The notes: generated by a model from the letters alone, not told the origin. A stretch of 64,000 bases of DNA from Streptosporangium sp. NBC_01495 (GCF_036250735.1 NZ_CP109430.1:930001-994000), one strand, 5' to 3'; shown: positions 51,069 through 62,646, numbered from the stretch's first letter. Program-made: numbers and translations.

Positions 51069-52264
51069 TGAGTCAATCCGATGGGCCGACGCTGGGGATC
51101 GGCATGGTCGGGTACGCCTTCATGGGCCGGGTGCATTCCCAGGCCTGGCGCAGTGTGTCGGCGTTCTTCGATCTGCCGGCCCGGCCGGTGATGGCCGCGT
51201 TGTGCGGCCGGTCGGCGGACGGGACGGCGGCGGCGGCCGAGCAGATGGGCTGGGCGGCGACCGAGACCGACTGGCGCAAGCTGATCGCCCGCGACGACGT
51301 GGCTGTGGTGGACATCTGCACGCCGGGTGACTCGCATGCCGAGATCGCGATCGCCGCGTTGGAGGCCGGTAAGCACGTGTTGTGTGAGAAGCCTCTGGCC
51401 AACACGGTCGCCGAGGCTGAGGCGATGGCGGCGGCGGCGCGCTCAGCGGCCGAGCGGGGGGTGTATGCGATGGTGGCGTTCAACTACCGTCGGGTGCCGG
51501 CCATCGCTCAGGCCGCCCGCTGGGTGGCCGAGGGCCGGCTGGGCGCCATCCGGCACGTGCGGGCGCAGTACTTGCAGGACTGGATCGTCGATCCGGAGTT
51601 CCCGCTGGTGTGGCGGCTGCGAAAGGAGCTGGCCGGCTCGGGGGCGCTGGGTGACATCGGCGCGCACATCATCGACACCGCGCAGTTCATCACCGGTCAG
51701 AGGTTGACGCAGGTGTCGGGGTTGACCGAGACGTTCATCACGCACCGCCCGCTGGCCGGGGTGTCGGCCGGGTTGTCGGCCGATACCGGCAACGGAAGCG
51801 GCGCGGAGATGGGTGAGGTCGACGTCGATGACGCGGCGTTGTTCGTGGGCCGGCTCAGTGGCGGCGCCTTGGCGTCGTTCGAGGCGACCCGGTTCGCCAC
51901 GGGGCGTAAGAACGCGTTGCGGATCGAGGTCAACGGCTCGAAGGCGAGTGTGGCGTTCGATTTCGAGGCGATGAACGAGTTGTGGTTCCACGATCACGCG
52001 TTGCCCGCCGAGGAGGCGGGTTTCCGCCGGGTGCTGGTCACCGAGGCGGGGCATCCGTACGCGGGGGCGTGGTGGCCGCCGGGTCATGGCCTGGGTTATG
52101 AGCACACCTTCACTCACGAGGTGAAGGACTTCGTCGAGGCGATCGCGTCGGGTATCGCTCCGGCGCCGTCGTTCGACGACGGGTTGAACGTTCAGCGTGT
52201 GCTGGCCGCGGTCGAGCGCAGCGCCGCCGACCAGAGCCGGTTGACGGCGATCGAGGAGGTATGA
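51068..52264 (+). CDS. Gfo/Idh/MocA-family sugar dehydrogenase
   Basis: A 398-residue NAD(P)-dependent oxidoreductase. The Rossmann motif is GIGMVGYAFMGRVHSQAW. The conserved EKPLANTVAEAEAM has the catalytic Lys-Pro, and GDIGAHIIDTAQFI has the catalytic Asp and His. Such enzymes oxidise sugars or cyclitols, often at C3 or C2. It is translationally coupled to the binding-protein gene (1-base overlap). With the downstream TIM-barrel isomerase it forms a catabolic pair for the imported sugar. Confidence 0.92.
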   Translation: MSQSDGPTLGIGMVGYAFMGRVHSQAWRSVSAFFDLPARPVMAALCGRSADGTAAAAEQMGWAATETDWRKLIARDDVAVVDICTPGDSHAEIAIAALEAGKHVLCEKPLANTVAEAEAMAAAARSAAERGVYAMVAFNYRRVPAIAQAARWVAEGRLGAIRHVRAQYLQDWIVDPEFPLVWRLRKELAGSGALGDIGAHIIDTAQFITGQRLTQVSGLTETFITHRPLAGVSAGLSADTGNGSGAEMGEVDVDDAALFVGRLSGGALASFEATRFATGRKNALRIEVNGSKASVAFDFEAMNELWFHDHALPAEEAGFRRVLVTEAGHPYAGAWWPPGHGLGYEHTFTHEVKDFVEAIASGIAPAPSFDDGLNVQRVLAAVERSAADQSRLTAIEEV

Positions 52265-52380
52265 CGGAGCCCGCCCCCCGTGGGGCGCACACCCCATGAG
52301 CGGGTCCCGTCACCCGCGTGGTGCGCGCGCGAACTGAGCTCGCGCACCACGCGGCCCACAATCTGTGACATGGAGGACAT

Positions 52381-53388
52381 ATGAGCAGGCCGATCACCTT
52401 GTTCACCGGCCAGTGGGCCGACCTGCCGTTCGAGGAGGTCTGCCGCCTGGCCTCGGGCTGGGGATACGACGGCTTGGAGATCGCCTGCTGGGGCGATCAC
52501 TTCGAGGTCGACAAGGCCCTCAGCGACGACGACTACATCCCCCGCAAGCAGGAACTGCTCGCCAAGCACAACCTGTCGGTGTACACCATCTCCAACCACC
52601 TGGTCGGCCAGGCCGTCTGCGACAACCCCATCGACGCCCGCCACCAGGGCATCCTGCCCGCCCGCCTCTGGGGCAACGGCGACCCCGAGCAGGTCCGCCG
52701 CAACGCCGCCGAAGAGATCAAGAACACCGCCCGCGCCGCCGCCAAACTCGGCGTCGACACCGTGGTCGGCTTCACCGGCTCCTCCATCTGGCACACCCTG
52801 GCCATGTTCCCCCCGGTCCCGCCCCAGATGATCGAGGACGGCTACGCCGACTTCGCCGACCGGTGGAACCCGATCCTCGACGTCTTCGACGAGGTCGGCG
52901 TCCGCTTCGCCCACGAGGTCCACCCCAGCGAGATCGCCTACGACTACCACACCACCGTGCGCACCCTGGAGGCCATCGGCCACCGCCCCGCGTTCGGCCT
53001 GAACTGGGACCCCTCCCACATGGTGTGGCAGGAGATCGACCCGGTCGCCTTCATCCTGGACTTCGCCGACCGCATCTACCACGTCGACTGCAAGGACGCC
53101 AAGGTCCGCACCGGCGACGGCCGCCGCGGCCGCCTCGCCTCCCACCTGCCCTGGGCCGACCTGCGCCGCGGATGGGACTTCGTCTCCACCGGCCGCGGCG
53201 ACGTCCCCTGGGAGGACTGCTTCCGCGCCCTCAACGCGATCGGCTACGCCGGACCGATCTCCATCGAGTGGGAGGACGCCGGCATGGACCGCCTCGACGG
53301 CGCCCCCGACGCCCTGGCCGTCATCCGCAAACTCAACGCCATCACCCCGCCCTCCACCGCCTTCGACGCCGCCTTCTCCTCGGACTGA
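52381..53388 (+). CDS. TIM-barrel sugar isomerase/epimerase (AP-endonuclease-2 family)
   Basis: A 335-residue xylose-isomerase-like TIM barrel. Metal and substrate residues are suggested by [28 protein letters not shown] (Glu, His), [12 protein letters not shown] (Asp, His), HVDCKDAKV and [12 protein letters not shown] (Glu). Relatives isomerise, epimerise or eliminate keto-sugars. It lies 116 bp after the dehydrogenase on the same strand. The gap contains an imperfect GC-rich hairpin (GCGCGCGAACTGAGCTCGCGC). Confidence 0.9.
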   Translation: MSRPITLFTGQWADLPFEEVCRLASGWGYDGLEIACWGDHFEVDKALSDDDYIPRKQELLAKHNLSVYTISNHLVGQAVCDNPIDARHQGILPARLWGNGDPEQVRRNAAEEIKNTARAAAKLGVDTVVGFTGSSIWHTLAMFPPVPPQMIEDGYADFADRWNPILDVFDEVGVRFAHEVHPSEIAYDYHTTVRTLEAIGHRPAFGLNWDPSHMVWQEIDPVAFILDFADRIYHVDCKDAKVRTGDGRRGRLASHLPWADLRRGWDFVSTGRGDVPWEDCFRALNAIGYAGPISIEWEDAGMDRLDGAPDALAVIRKLNAITPPSTAFDAAFSSD

Positions 53389-53469
53389 AACCCCCCGGAG
53401 CGAAACCCCCGGTGCGAAACCCTCGGAGGGGACCTCCGGTCGCAGCGCGCACGGTGATACGGCCGGGCC

Positions 53470-53502
53470 GCCGGGCCGCCCCGCTCAGGTGGGCGGCCCG
53501 GC
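53470..53502. terminator. Hairpin between convergent isomerase and alcohol dehydrogenase genes
   Basis: GCCGGGCCGCCC (53470-53481) and GGGCGGCCCGGC (53491-53502) pair around CGCTCAGGT. It lies 82 bp past the isomerase stop and 35 bp past the minus-strand dehydrogenase stop. Confidence 0.75.
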
Positions 53503-53536
53503 CGGTGGTCGGCGCCGGGTTCCGAAGGTGCCGGTC

Positions 53537-54622
53537 TCAGTCCAGGACGACGATCTGGCGCAGGACCTCGCCGCCCCTGAGCGCCGCCACGGCGTCGTTG
53601 AGGTCGGCCAGCCTGATGCGGGAGCTGATCATGCTCTCCAGGTCGAGGCTGCCAGCCTTGTAGAGCCCGGCGAGGAACGGGAAGTCGCGCCGGACGTCCG
53701 AGCCGCCGTACAGCGAGCTGAGGATGTTCTTGCCCTCGAACAGCAGGTTGAAGGCGCTCAGCGGGACGTTGTCGTCCATCGCGCCCGCGCCCACCACGAT
53801 CGTGTCGCCGCCCCGGCGGGTCGCCCGCCAGGCCGTCATGATGGCGGCGGACTTGCCGACGGCCTCGAAACCGTAGTCGAACCCGGCGCCGCCGGTGAGC
53901 GTGCCGACCGCGTCCATGAGCTGGTCCGGGGTGATGGCGTGGGTCGCGCCGACCTTCTTGGCGAGGGCGTGCTTGGACTCCAGGGGGTCGATCGCGAGGA
54001 TCGTGGTGGCGCCGGAGATGCGGGCCCCCTGGATCACCGACAGGCCGACGCCGCCCGCGCCGACCACGGCGACGGTCGAGCCCGCCCTCACCTTGGCCGT
54101 GTTCAGCGCCGCGCCGACGCCGGTGGTGATCCCGCAGCCGATCAGGGCCGCGGCCTCGAACGGCACGTCGGGATCGACCTTGATCGCGCCCTGCCAGGGC
54201 ACGACGATCTCCTCGGACCAGGTGCCGCATCCCGCCATGCCGAACGCCGGGGTGTCGCCGCCGTAGCGGAAGCGGGCGTTGACGAAGCTGTCCATCACGT
54301 ACGTCATGCACAGGAACGGCTGGTTCACCAGGCAGTTCGCGCAGCTGCCGCAGGCCGGGGTCCAGTTGACGATGACGTGGTCGCCGGGTTGTACCGAGGT
54401 CACGTGGCCGCCGACCTCGACGACCTCTCCCGCGCCCTCGTGGCCGGGGATGACCGGCAACGGCATGGGCAGCACGCCGCTGATCACCGACAGGTCCGAA
54501 TGGCAGACGCCGGTGGCCCTGATCTTGACGCGGACGTCCGTCGGGCCCACCGGTGCGAGGGTGAGGTCATCGCGGATGTCGAGCTTGTCGTCGCCGACGG
54601 CATGCAGAAGCGCACCACGCAT
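53537..54622 (-). CDS. Zinc-dependent alcohol dehydrogenase
   Basis: A 361-residue class-III-like alcohol dehydrogenase. The catalytic zinc ligands are in GVCHSDL and PGHEGAGEVVEVG. The structural zinc cysteines are in CGSCANCLVNQPFLC. The NAD motif is VAVVGAGGVGLSVIQGA. In mycobacteria related enzymes accompany small ferredoxins and P450s. It is the last gene of a short operon flavoprotein, ferredoxin, ADH. The native alcohol is unknown. Confidence 0.92.
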   Translation of the reverse strand: MRGALLHAVGDDKLDIRDDLTLAPVGPTDVRVKIRATGVCHSDLSVISGVLPMPLPVIPGHEGAGEVVEVGGHVTSVQPGDHVIVNWTPACGSCANCLVNQPFLCMTYVMDSFVNARFRYGGDTPAFGMAGCGTWSEEIVVPWQGAIKVDPDVPFEAAALIGCGITTGVGAALNTAKVRAGSTVAVVGAGGVGLSVIQGARISGATTILAIDPLESKHALAKKVGATHAITPDQLMDAVGTLTGGAGFDYGFEAVGKSAAIMTAWRATRRGGDTIVVGAGAMDDNVPLSAFNLLFEGKNILSSLYGGSDVRRDFPFLAGLYKAGSLDLESMISSRIRLADLNDAVAALRGGEVLRQIVVLD

Positions 54623-54633
54623 GGGGGGTCCTC

Positions 54634-54828
54634 CTAGTTCTCCTCGAGGGAGAGTGCGGCTTTGGGACAGGACCGGACCGCGTGCCGGACGCGGTCCATC
54701 ATCTCCGGCGGCGGCTCAGGCAGCAGCACGTGCAGCTGGTCGTCGTCGTCGAGCTCGAAGACATCCGGGGCGAGTCCCACGCAGATCGCATTGGCCTCGC
54801 AGACCAGATAGTCGACTTTGATTTTCAT
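54634..54828 (-). CDS. Small ferredoxin (P450-type)
   Basis: A 64-residue ferredoxin. Cluster cysteines are C10 and C16 (CEANAIC) and C54 (CPKAAL). With C-X2-N-X2-C in place of the usual four-Cys motif it probably holds a [3Fe-4S] cluster or a [4Fe-4S] cluster with a non-Cys ligand, as in ferredoxins serving cytochromes P450. No P450 gene lies beside it. It sits 9 bp after the flavoprotein and 11 bp before the ADH gene. Confidence 0.9.
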   Translation of the reverse strand: MKIKVDYLVCEANAICVGLAPDVFELDDDDQLHVLLPEPPPEMMDRVRHAVRSCPKAALSLEEN

Positions 54829-54837
54829 ACGGGCCTC

Positions 54838-55302
54838 CTAATCGGGAATGGCGAGCTTACGGTGATCCCAGGAGATCACTCGACTCGGCTCGACCACGAA
54901 GGCGACCCTCTTACGGCCGGTGTAGGCCACGTACTCCGTGAGTGACTCCTCCGCGTCGGGCATCCCGGCCATCCGTCTGGTCACGGCCATGCCGACGCCG
55001 AGAACGCCCTCGGGGTCGTCGATCCTCCGCGCGACCCCGTACATCAGGACGCCGCGCAGGTCGGAGTATTCCTCCCCGGCCTCGATCAGGCAGCTCACCC
55101 GGGCGTCGCGCCGGAGGTTGAGTGTCTTCTGCGCCTTGCCGTAGGTCCAGAACGAGATCCTGCCCTCGGTCAGCCCGTAGAACATGGTCACCATGTGCGG
55201 TGTCCCGTCCGGGTTGATCGTGCCGAGTTGCAGCTTCCGTGACTCGCCGACGAAAGCCGTCACCTCGTCGTCGGACATCACGATGCGGGCGCGCTGGTTC
55301 AC
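54838..55302 (-). CDS. PPOX-class F420/FMN-dependent split-barrel protein
   Basis: A 154-residue pyridoxamine-5'-phosphate-oxidase-like flavoprotein. It has LQLGTINPDGTPHMVTMFYG, ISFWTYGKAQKTLNLRRDARVSCLIE and GVLMYGVARRI, the pattern of F420-dependent reductases of mycobacteria. The GTG at 55302 (NQRARIVMSDDEV) is taken; a downstream ATG (MSDDEV) is also possible. It leads the ferredoxin-ADH operon and overlaps none of the divergent methyltransferase gene. Confidence 0.87.
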   Translation of the reverse strand: MNQRARIVMSDDEVTAFVGESRKLQLGTINPDGTPHMVTMFYGLTEGRISFWTYGKAQKTLNLRRDARVSCLIEAGEEYSDLRGVLMYGVARRIDDPEGVLGVGMAVTRRMAGMPDAEESLTEYVAYTGRKRVAFVVEPSRVISWDHRKLAIPD

Positions 55303-55378
55303 GGTGCAAAGTAGAACACGTTCCACAAGGCCGGGCAAGGGAATTCGGAATGTTGTTCGGTCTCGGTAGTCTGCTGCG

Positions 55379-56026
55379 ATGAGCATCGCCACCATGCCGG
55401 CCGACCTGCTGTACGTCGCCCAGCGCGCCAAGGGTTTCATGCCACACCAGGAGGGAATCGCGCTGTTCGAGACCGCCGCCGAGTATGGCCCGCGCGGCCC
55501 GATCTGCGAGATCGGCAGCTACTGCGGAAAGTCCGCCGTCTACCTCGGGGCGGGTGCCCGGCAGGCCGGGTCCGTCGTCTTCACCGTTGACCACCACCGG
55601 GGCTCCGAGGAGATCCAGCCGGGCTGGGCCCACCACGACCCCACGCTGATGGACCTCCGCTTCGGCAAGATGGACTCGCTGCCCACGTTCCGTGCCACCA
55701 TCGCCTCCGCCGGTCTGGAGGACGAGGTCGTCGCGATCGTCGGCAGGTCCGAGCGCGTCGCCGCGCTGTGGAACACCCCGCTCGCGATGCTCTTCATCGA
55801 CGGCGGCCACTCCGAGGATCCGGTGACCAAGGACTACGAGGGGTGGGCCCCGCACCTCATGCCGGGCGGCGCCCTGGTCTTCCACGACGTCTACCCGGAC
55901 CCGGCCAAGGGCGGGCAGGCCCCATACCGCGTCTACCAGCGGGCCCTCGCCTCCGGCGCGTTCAAGGAGGTCCGGCAGGAGGGCTCGCTGCGGGTGCTCG
56001 AACGGGTCGGTCCCGGCATCGGCTGA
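55379..56026 (+). CDS. Class I SAM-dependent methyltransferase (MT24-like)
   Basis: A 215-residue methyltransferase. The SAM-binding segment is ICEIGSYCGKSAVYLGAGAR, then FTVDHHRGSEE, MLFIDGGHSEDPVTKDYEGW and GALVFHDVYPDPAKGG. The acidic pair and H/D blocks recall metal-dependent O-methyltransferases and related MT24 enzymes. The substrate is unknown. Its 3' end overlaps the convergent UnbU-like gene by 65 bp. Confidence 0.87.
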   Translation: MSIATMPADLLYVAQRAKGFMPHQEGIALFETAAEYGPRGPICEIGSYCGKSAVYLGAGARQAGSVVFTVDHHRGSEEIQPGWAHHDPTLMDLRFGKMDSLPTFRATIASAGLEDEVVAIVGRSERVAALWNTPLAMLFIDGGHSEDPVTKDYEGWAPHLMPGGALVFHDVYPDPAKGGQAPYRVYQRALASGAFKEVRQEGSLRVLERVGPGIG

Positions 56027-57040
56027 TCTCCCCGTACGACGTGCCCGCCACCGTGTGTCCGGCGGGTCCGCCGACGCCGGGCGGACCGGGCGTACGGAGG
56101 CGGGCCGGAAGGGCCACGCGGAGCCCACGGCCCGCACCGACGATCACCAGGGCGAGGAACAGCCCGAAGACGACGTGACACTGGACCAGCAGCCCGTAGA
56201 CCGCCGCCGTGGCCAGGCCGAACACGACCTGGTCACGCGGCCTGGCCGGGGACGTCCCCGGATCGACGATCACGTATCCGGTGTAGAGGGCGAAGGCCGT
56301 CCCGGTCATCGGCAGCAGGGCGCCGACCGCCGACACCTCGGTCAGCGCGCCCCTGACCAGCGCCTGCAGGGCGAACCCGCCCACCCAGCCCAGGACCAGC
56401 GGCAGTCTCCCCGCGAGCCTGGCGTTCACCGTCGTTCCCCAGACCAGTACGGCCAGCGGCACGAGCAGGTCGAACGGCCCCGACACCCACGCGGTGAACT
56501 GGTACGCCGGAGCGAGGCCGACCCACGGGAACAGCAGCAGCACGGCGACGATCCCGAAGGCCGCCGGGTTCAGGAACGGCGTCCCCGGCACGTCCTCGGC
56601 GTCCCGCCCCGCCGTGCGAGCCTTCGGCTCGGCCTTTCCCGCCGTCTCCGGTGTCTCCCGCGCCTTCGGGACTCGCGGCGTCTCCGGTGCCGTCACGCGG
56701 AAGACGTACGTGCCGCCGACGCCGATGAGGACGGCCAGCGCGATCGGCGCCAGGCGCCCGTTGCCGTACAGCAGCATCGCGCAGAGCAGGCCGCAGACGT
56801 AGGACGGCAGGAGGAAGGCGACGACCCGGTCGCGGGGCACCCCGAGGTAGCGGGCCGGGCGCCGCCGCGACCACGCCTCCACGGTCTCCAGCGCGAACTC
56901 GGCGGTCACGCCGGTGAGCACGCCGACCACCGGTGCCAGGCAGGACTGCTCGAACCCGAGCACGGTGTGCCCGAGCACGGTGATCAGGGTGAGGGACTCC
57001 GCCAGCCGCCGGAACGCCTTGTCTCGCCTCCGGGTGGCGT

Positions 57041-57044
<4 letters not shown>
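55962..57044 (-). CDS. UnbU-like membrane protein (enediyne-associated family)
   Basis: A 360-residue membrane protein with about eight to ten hydrophobic segments (for example LLPSYVCGLLCAMLLYGN, IALAVLIGVGGTYVF, FGIVAVLLLFPWVGLAPAY, VVFGLFLALVIVGAG). It resembles RnfD/NqrB-like UnbU proteins conserved in enediyne clusters. A 40-residue loop rich in Lys, Glu and Pro (about 125-160) and a low-complexity tail are variable. The start overlaps the UnbV-like stop by 4 bp. Its role in enediyne biosynthesis is itself unknown. Confidence 0.72.
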
Positions 57045-59194
<2,150 letters not shown>

Positions 59195-59210
59195 TCGTGG
59201 TCATGAGTGG

Positions 59211-60548
59211 TCATGAATCGCGGTCGCGTCGTGCCCAGGCCTTCCGGATCCCCGCCCGCCAGGCCTGGTAGTGGTCGCCGCTGTGCGCGTTGTGGCCCAG
59301 CGCGACGAGCGCGGTGCCGGTCCAGCCCGCGGCCTCGTCGGCCTCGGCCCCGCACAGCACGGGGGCGGCGGCGAGGGTGTGTTCGGGGACGACCGCCGAG
59401 ATCAGCCGGGAGGCGCAGGCGAAGGCGCAGCCCTGGGCGAGGTGGGCGCGGAAGCCGTCCTCGGCCGCCGCCGAGGCCAGCCGCTCCAGGTCCGCGGTGC
59501 TCGCGCCCCCGGCGTACGTGGCGGCCAGGCCCACCCCGCTCCACAGGTCGGCGCGGCGTCCCGCGGGAAACTCGGCGATGCGCAGCACGACGTCGCCCGC
59601 CCCCGCGCACTCGTGGAACCAGAGCATCCGCCCCAGCCCCTGGTCGAAGATCGCCCGCCGGGTCCGGTCCATGAGCCCGGCGGCGCGCTGGCGTCCCACC
59701 GTGCGGTCGGAGGAGAAGAAACCCTGGTGGAAGCCGAAGCCGTCGTGGGCCAGCCAGCGCAGCAGCGGGTGCACCGAGTGGATGCCCCACATCGGCCGCA
59801 GCCGCATGCGGGCGTACGCCCAGCCGGCGCCCATGTGGATGAGGTGCGGGTAGCGCACGCCCTGCCCGCTCAGCAGTTCCCTGAGCCGGCGCCCGCCGGT
59901 GAGGGTGAGCACGTCGAGGGTGGTGCAGGCCATGCCCGCGCCCTCGTACGCGAAGCCGCGCAGCTCCTCGTGGAGGTCGTCGATCCGCCCGGTCTCCCCG
60001 GCGACCACCGCGTTGAAGCCGGCCATGAACGCCTCTACCGCGCCCTCCAGTCGCTCGCGCGCCGGTCCCAGCCGGAACCGCCGCACCCCGAACCCCACCT
60101 GGGCGGGGTCCTGCCACAGCAGCCGGGCCACACCCCGCGGCCTGGACGGCGCGGGGGATCTCCACGGGTGGGATGGTTCCGGCGGGTTCGGGGTCTCGGG
60201 TGGGTTCGGGACCTCGGGCGCACGCGGGGTCTCGGGTGGACACGGGTTCTTGTGGTGGGGCGCACGCGGGGTTTCGGGTGGACGCGGGGTCTCGTGGTGG
60301 GGCGGATTCGGGGTTTCGGGTGGACGCGGGGTCTCGTGGTGGGGCGGATTCGGGGTTTCGGGTGGACGCGGGGTTTCGCGGTGGGGCGGAGAGGGCGGGG
60401 AGTCCGGCGGGTCCGGAGAGACGGGAGGGGGTGCGAGGTCTGAGGGATCCGGGACATCCGGAGGGTCCGGCGGATCGGGAGGGGCCGGGAGGTCCGGCTC
60501 GGCGTCGTCGCTCTGAGCCACCGTCCGAGTGCCCTCCGCGTTACTCAC
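59211..60548 (-). CDS. UnbL-like DUF1702 protein with Pro-rich N-terminus
   Basis: A 445-residue protein. The C-terminal ~310 residues match DUF1702 (UnbL) of enediyne clusters: VGFGVRRFRLGPARERLEG, LRGFAYEGAGMACTTLDVLT, LIHMGAGWAYARMRLRPMWG and HDGFGFHQGFF. Residues about 20-130 are a Pro/Glu/Thr-rich extension with a 14-residue repeat (HHETPRPPETPNPP) made by 42-bp DNA units. Typical UnbL proteins start near the DUF, so the true start could lie downstream (for example before RGVARLLWQDPAQ). It is 16 bp upstream of the UnbV-like gene. Confidence 0.8.
   Translation of the reverse strand: MSNAEGTRTVAQSDDAEPDLPAPPDPPDPPDVPDPSDLAPPPVSPDPPDSPPSPPHRETPRPPETPNPPHHETPRPPETPNPPHHETPRPPETPRAPHHKNPCPPETPRAPEVPNPPETPNPPEPSHPWRSPAPSRPRGVARLLWQDPAQVGFGVRRFRLGPARERLEGAVEAFMAGFNAVVAGETGRIDDLHEELRGFAYEGAGMACTTLDVLTLTGGRRLRELLSGQGVRYPHLIHMGAGWAYARMRLRPMWGIHSVHPLLRWLAHDGFGFHQGFFSSDRTVGRQRAAGLMDRTRRAIFDQGLGRMLWFHECAGAGDVVLRIAEFPAGRRADLWSGVGLAATYAGGASTADLERLASAAAEDGFRAHLAQGCAFACASRLISAVVPEHTLAAAPVLCGAEADEAAGWTGTALVALGHNAHSGDHYQAWRAGIRKAWARRDRDS
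60190..60396. repeat. 42-bp minisatellite in the UnbL-like gene
   Basis: Units beginning GTTTCGGGTGGACGCGGGGT occur at 60271, 60313 and 60355, each 42 bp, with degenerate partial copies upstream from about 60190. They encode the Pro-rich repeat on the minus strand. Confidence 0.88.
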
Positions 60549-60862
60549 GGACCCGAAGGTAGTGAGCCGCGTTCAGCCCTTCAAGTACCGCGTTTCTGAT
60601 TCCGTGCAAAGAAACCGCCGGAGCGCGGGGCCGGGGAGCCGGGAGCCTCCACCGGCCCCGTCGGTCAGGCCCGCCGATCGGGTCACGCGTCGCCTCGCAC
60701 CGACCGGCGCCGTGACCGGGAGCGCGGGGCCGGGGAGCCGAGCGCGGGGCCGGGTGGCCAAAGCAGGGCATGGGAGTCGAGCGCGGGGCCGGGAAGCCAG
60801 GGCGGGGCCGGGTGGCCGAGAGCGCGGAGCGGGGCCGGGGAGTGAGATCGGGGGCGGGGAGT
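60549..60862. repeat. Intergenic region with GC-rich degenerate repeats
   Basis: A 314-bp gap. From about 60615 to 60850 it is built largely of repeats of GAGCGCGGGGCCGGG-type units (for example at 60614, 60719, 60738, 60779). No gene was recognised. It separates the UnbL-like gene from the toroid-protein gene on the same strand. Confidence 0.65.
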
Positions 60863-61915
60863 TCAGCTTCTGGAGCGGGCGTGGCTGCAGCCGCAGGCGG
60901 CGGTGGGGCGGTCGGTCACGTACGCGCCCGCGTCACGGAAGACGCCCGAGGCGGGGGTGTGCCCGTCCAGCGCGTCGGCGGCGAGCACGACCGCGGCCGC
61001 GGTGTAGGCCGAGCGCTCGTGCGGGAAGTGCTTCTCGTTCACGAACTGCCAGCCGGTCCAGTACGAGCCGTCCTCGTGCCGCAGGTGCTGCATGTCCGAG
61101 AAGAGCTTCCGTGCCCGTTCCCGGTCGCCCAGGGCGTCGAGGGTCAGCACCAGCTCGCACGTCTCGGCGCCGGTCACCCACGGCTGGTCGGAGACGCAGC
61201 GGATGCCGAGGTCCGGTTCCACGAACGTGTCCCACTCCTCGGCCAGCCGCGCCTCCGCGGCCGGGCCGCGCACCGCGCCGCCCAGGATCGGGTAGTACCA
61301 GTCCATCGAGAAGCGGCTCTTGTCGGCGAACGCCTCGGGGTGGGCGGCCAGCACGTGGCCGAGCTGGTCGGCGGCCAGTTCCCAGTCGGGCTGCGGGTCA
61401 CCCAGGTGCTCGCCGAGCAGCACACCGCAGCGCAGACCCTGGTGGACGGAGGCGCAGCCGGTCAGCAGGGCGTACGCGGCGGCCCTGCCGTCGGCCGCGC
61501 GCTCCCAGACGATCTCACCCCGGGTGGTCTGCAGGCCGACCACGAAGTCCAGCGCGGCCCGGACGACCGGCCACATCCGCCGGGCGAAGTCCTCATCCCC
61601 GGTCACCAGCAGCTCGTGCCAGACGCCGACCGCGACGTACGCGGTGTGGTTGGACTCCCCGCCCTGCTCGACGGCCTCGCCCCCGACCAGCTTCATCGGC
61701 CAGGAGCCGTCGGCCCGCTGCGTGCGGACCAGCCAGTCGTACCCCCGGCGGACCGGGCCGGTCAGTCCCGCCACGCTCATCGCCATCAGGCACTCGACGT
61801 GGTTCCAGGCGTCCACGTGTCCTTCGGGCCACGGGACGCCGCCGTCGGGCTCCTGCATCGCCGCGATGCTCCACGCGGTCCGGACGACCTGTTCCCACTC
61901 CATGGAGCCGCTCAC
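60863..61915 (-). CDS. Prenyltransferase/squalene-cyclase-like alpha/alpha-toroid protein
   Basis: A 350-residue protein with repeated Trp/Gln/Gly motifs of the alpha/alpha-toroid fold (TAWSIAAMQEPDGGVPWPEG, YDWLVRTQRADGSWPMKL, LFSDMQHLRHEDGSYWTGW). These QW-like motifs resemble squalene-hopene cyclases and prenyltransferase beta subunits, but the DXDD cyclase motif was not seen, so it is probably not a cyclase. The GTG at 61915 (SGSMEWEQVV) follows GGAGGAGAAGCG. It ends a three-gene run with a methyltransferase and a glycosyltransferase. Confidence 0.8.
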   Translation of the reverse strand: MSGSMEWEQVVRTAWSIAAMQEPDGGVPWPEGHVDAWNHVECLMAMSVAGLTGPVRRGYDWLVRTQRADGSWPMKLVGGEAVEQGGESNHTAYVAVGVWHELLVTGDEDFARRMWPVVRAALDFVVGLQTTRGEIVWERAADGRAAAYALLTGCASVHQGLRCGVLLGEHLGDPQPDWELAADQLGHVLAAHPEAFADKSRFSMDWYYPILGGAVRGPAAEARLAEEWDTFVEPDLGIRCVSDQPWVTGAETCELVLTLDALGDRERARKLFSDMQHLRHEDGSYWTGWQFVNEKHFPHERSAYTAAAVVLAADALDGHTPASGVFRDAGAYVTDRPTAACGCSHARSRS

Positions 61916-61932
61916 CGCTTCTCCTCCAGAGG

Positions 61933-62646
61933 TCACGCAGGCTTCCGGACGTAGAGCACCACGCTCTTGCCGATGAGCGGGTTGAGCACGGCCTCGGCGA
62001 TCCTGGTGGCGGCGGGGCGCTTCATGATGTCCCAGACCAGCAGCTCGTGGTACGCCTTGGCCAGCGGGTGGTCGTCGTTGCCGACGCCGACCGCGCACTT
62101 GATCCACCAGTACGGCGCGTGCAGCCCGTGGGCGTGGTGGTGCGGGCCGATGGTGAAGCCCGTCGACTTGAGCTTCGCGCTCAGCTCGGCCAGCGTGTAG
62201 ATGCGGACGTGCCCGCCGGGAGCGGTGTGGTACGCCTCGTCGAGTGCCCAGCAGATCCGTTCGGGCAGGAAGCTCGGCACGGTGACGGCCGCCTGGCCGC
62301 CCGGCTTGAGCACCCGGAAGATCTCGCGCATCGCGGCCATGTCGTCGGGGATGTGCTCCAGCACCTCGGCCGCGATCACCCGGTCGAAGCTGCCGTCCTC
62401 GAACGGCATGTCGAGCGCGTCGCCCGTCACGGTGTCCGCCGTCGCCTCGGGCGGCACCTCCCCGGCCTTGTCCATCGCGGCGAACATGCTCGCCACGCCC
62501 TCCAGCTCCCTGGCGTCCATGTCGAAGGCCACCACGTCGGCACCGCGCCGCAGTACCTCGAAGGCATGCCGTCCGCCGCCACAGCCCAGGTCCAGGACTC
62601 GGGTCCCCGGTCCCACGGGCAGCCGGTCGAAGTCGACAGTCAGCAC
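61933..62646 (-). CDS. Class I SAM-dependent methyltransferase
   Basis: A 237-residue methyltransferase. The SAM motif is VLDLGCGGGRHAFEVLRRGA, then VAFDMDARELEGV, GDALDMPFEDGSFDRVIAAEVLEHI and LKPGGQAAVTVPSF. The C-terminal half (HVRIYTLAELSAKLKSTGFTI, HGLHAPYWWIKCAVG) is typical of ubiquinone/sterol-type methyltransferases. It lies 17 bp before the toroid gene and 39 bp after the glycosyltransferase gene. The acceptor is unknown. Confidence 0.9.
   Translation of the reverse strand: MLTVDFDRLPVGPGTRVLDLGCGGGRHAFEVLRRGADVVAFDMDARELEGVASMFAAMDKAGEVPPEATADTVTGDALDMPFEDGSFDRVIAAEVLEHIPDDMAAMREIFRVLKPGGQAAVTVPSFLPERICWALDEAYHTAPGGHVRIYTLAELSAKLKSTGFTIGPHHHAHGLHAPYWWIKCAVGVGNDDHPLAKAYHELLVWDIMKRPAATRIAEAVLNPLIGKSVVLYVRKPA

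Noticed and set aside
52332-52360. GC-rich hairpin between the Gfo/Idh and TIM-barrel genes as a terminator
   Set aside because: It is imperfect, lacks a T-run and lies inside what looks like one operon; it could be an attenuating or processing structure but is not clear enough to list.
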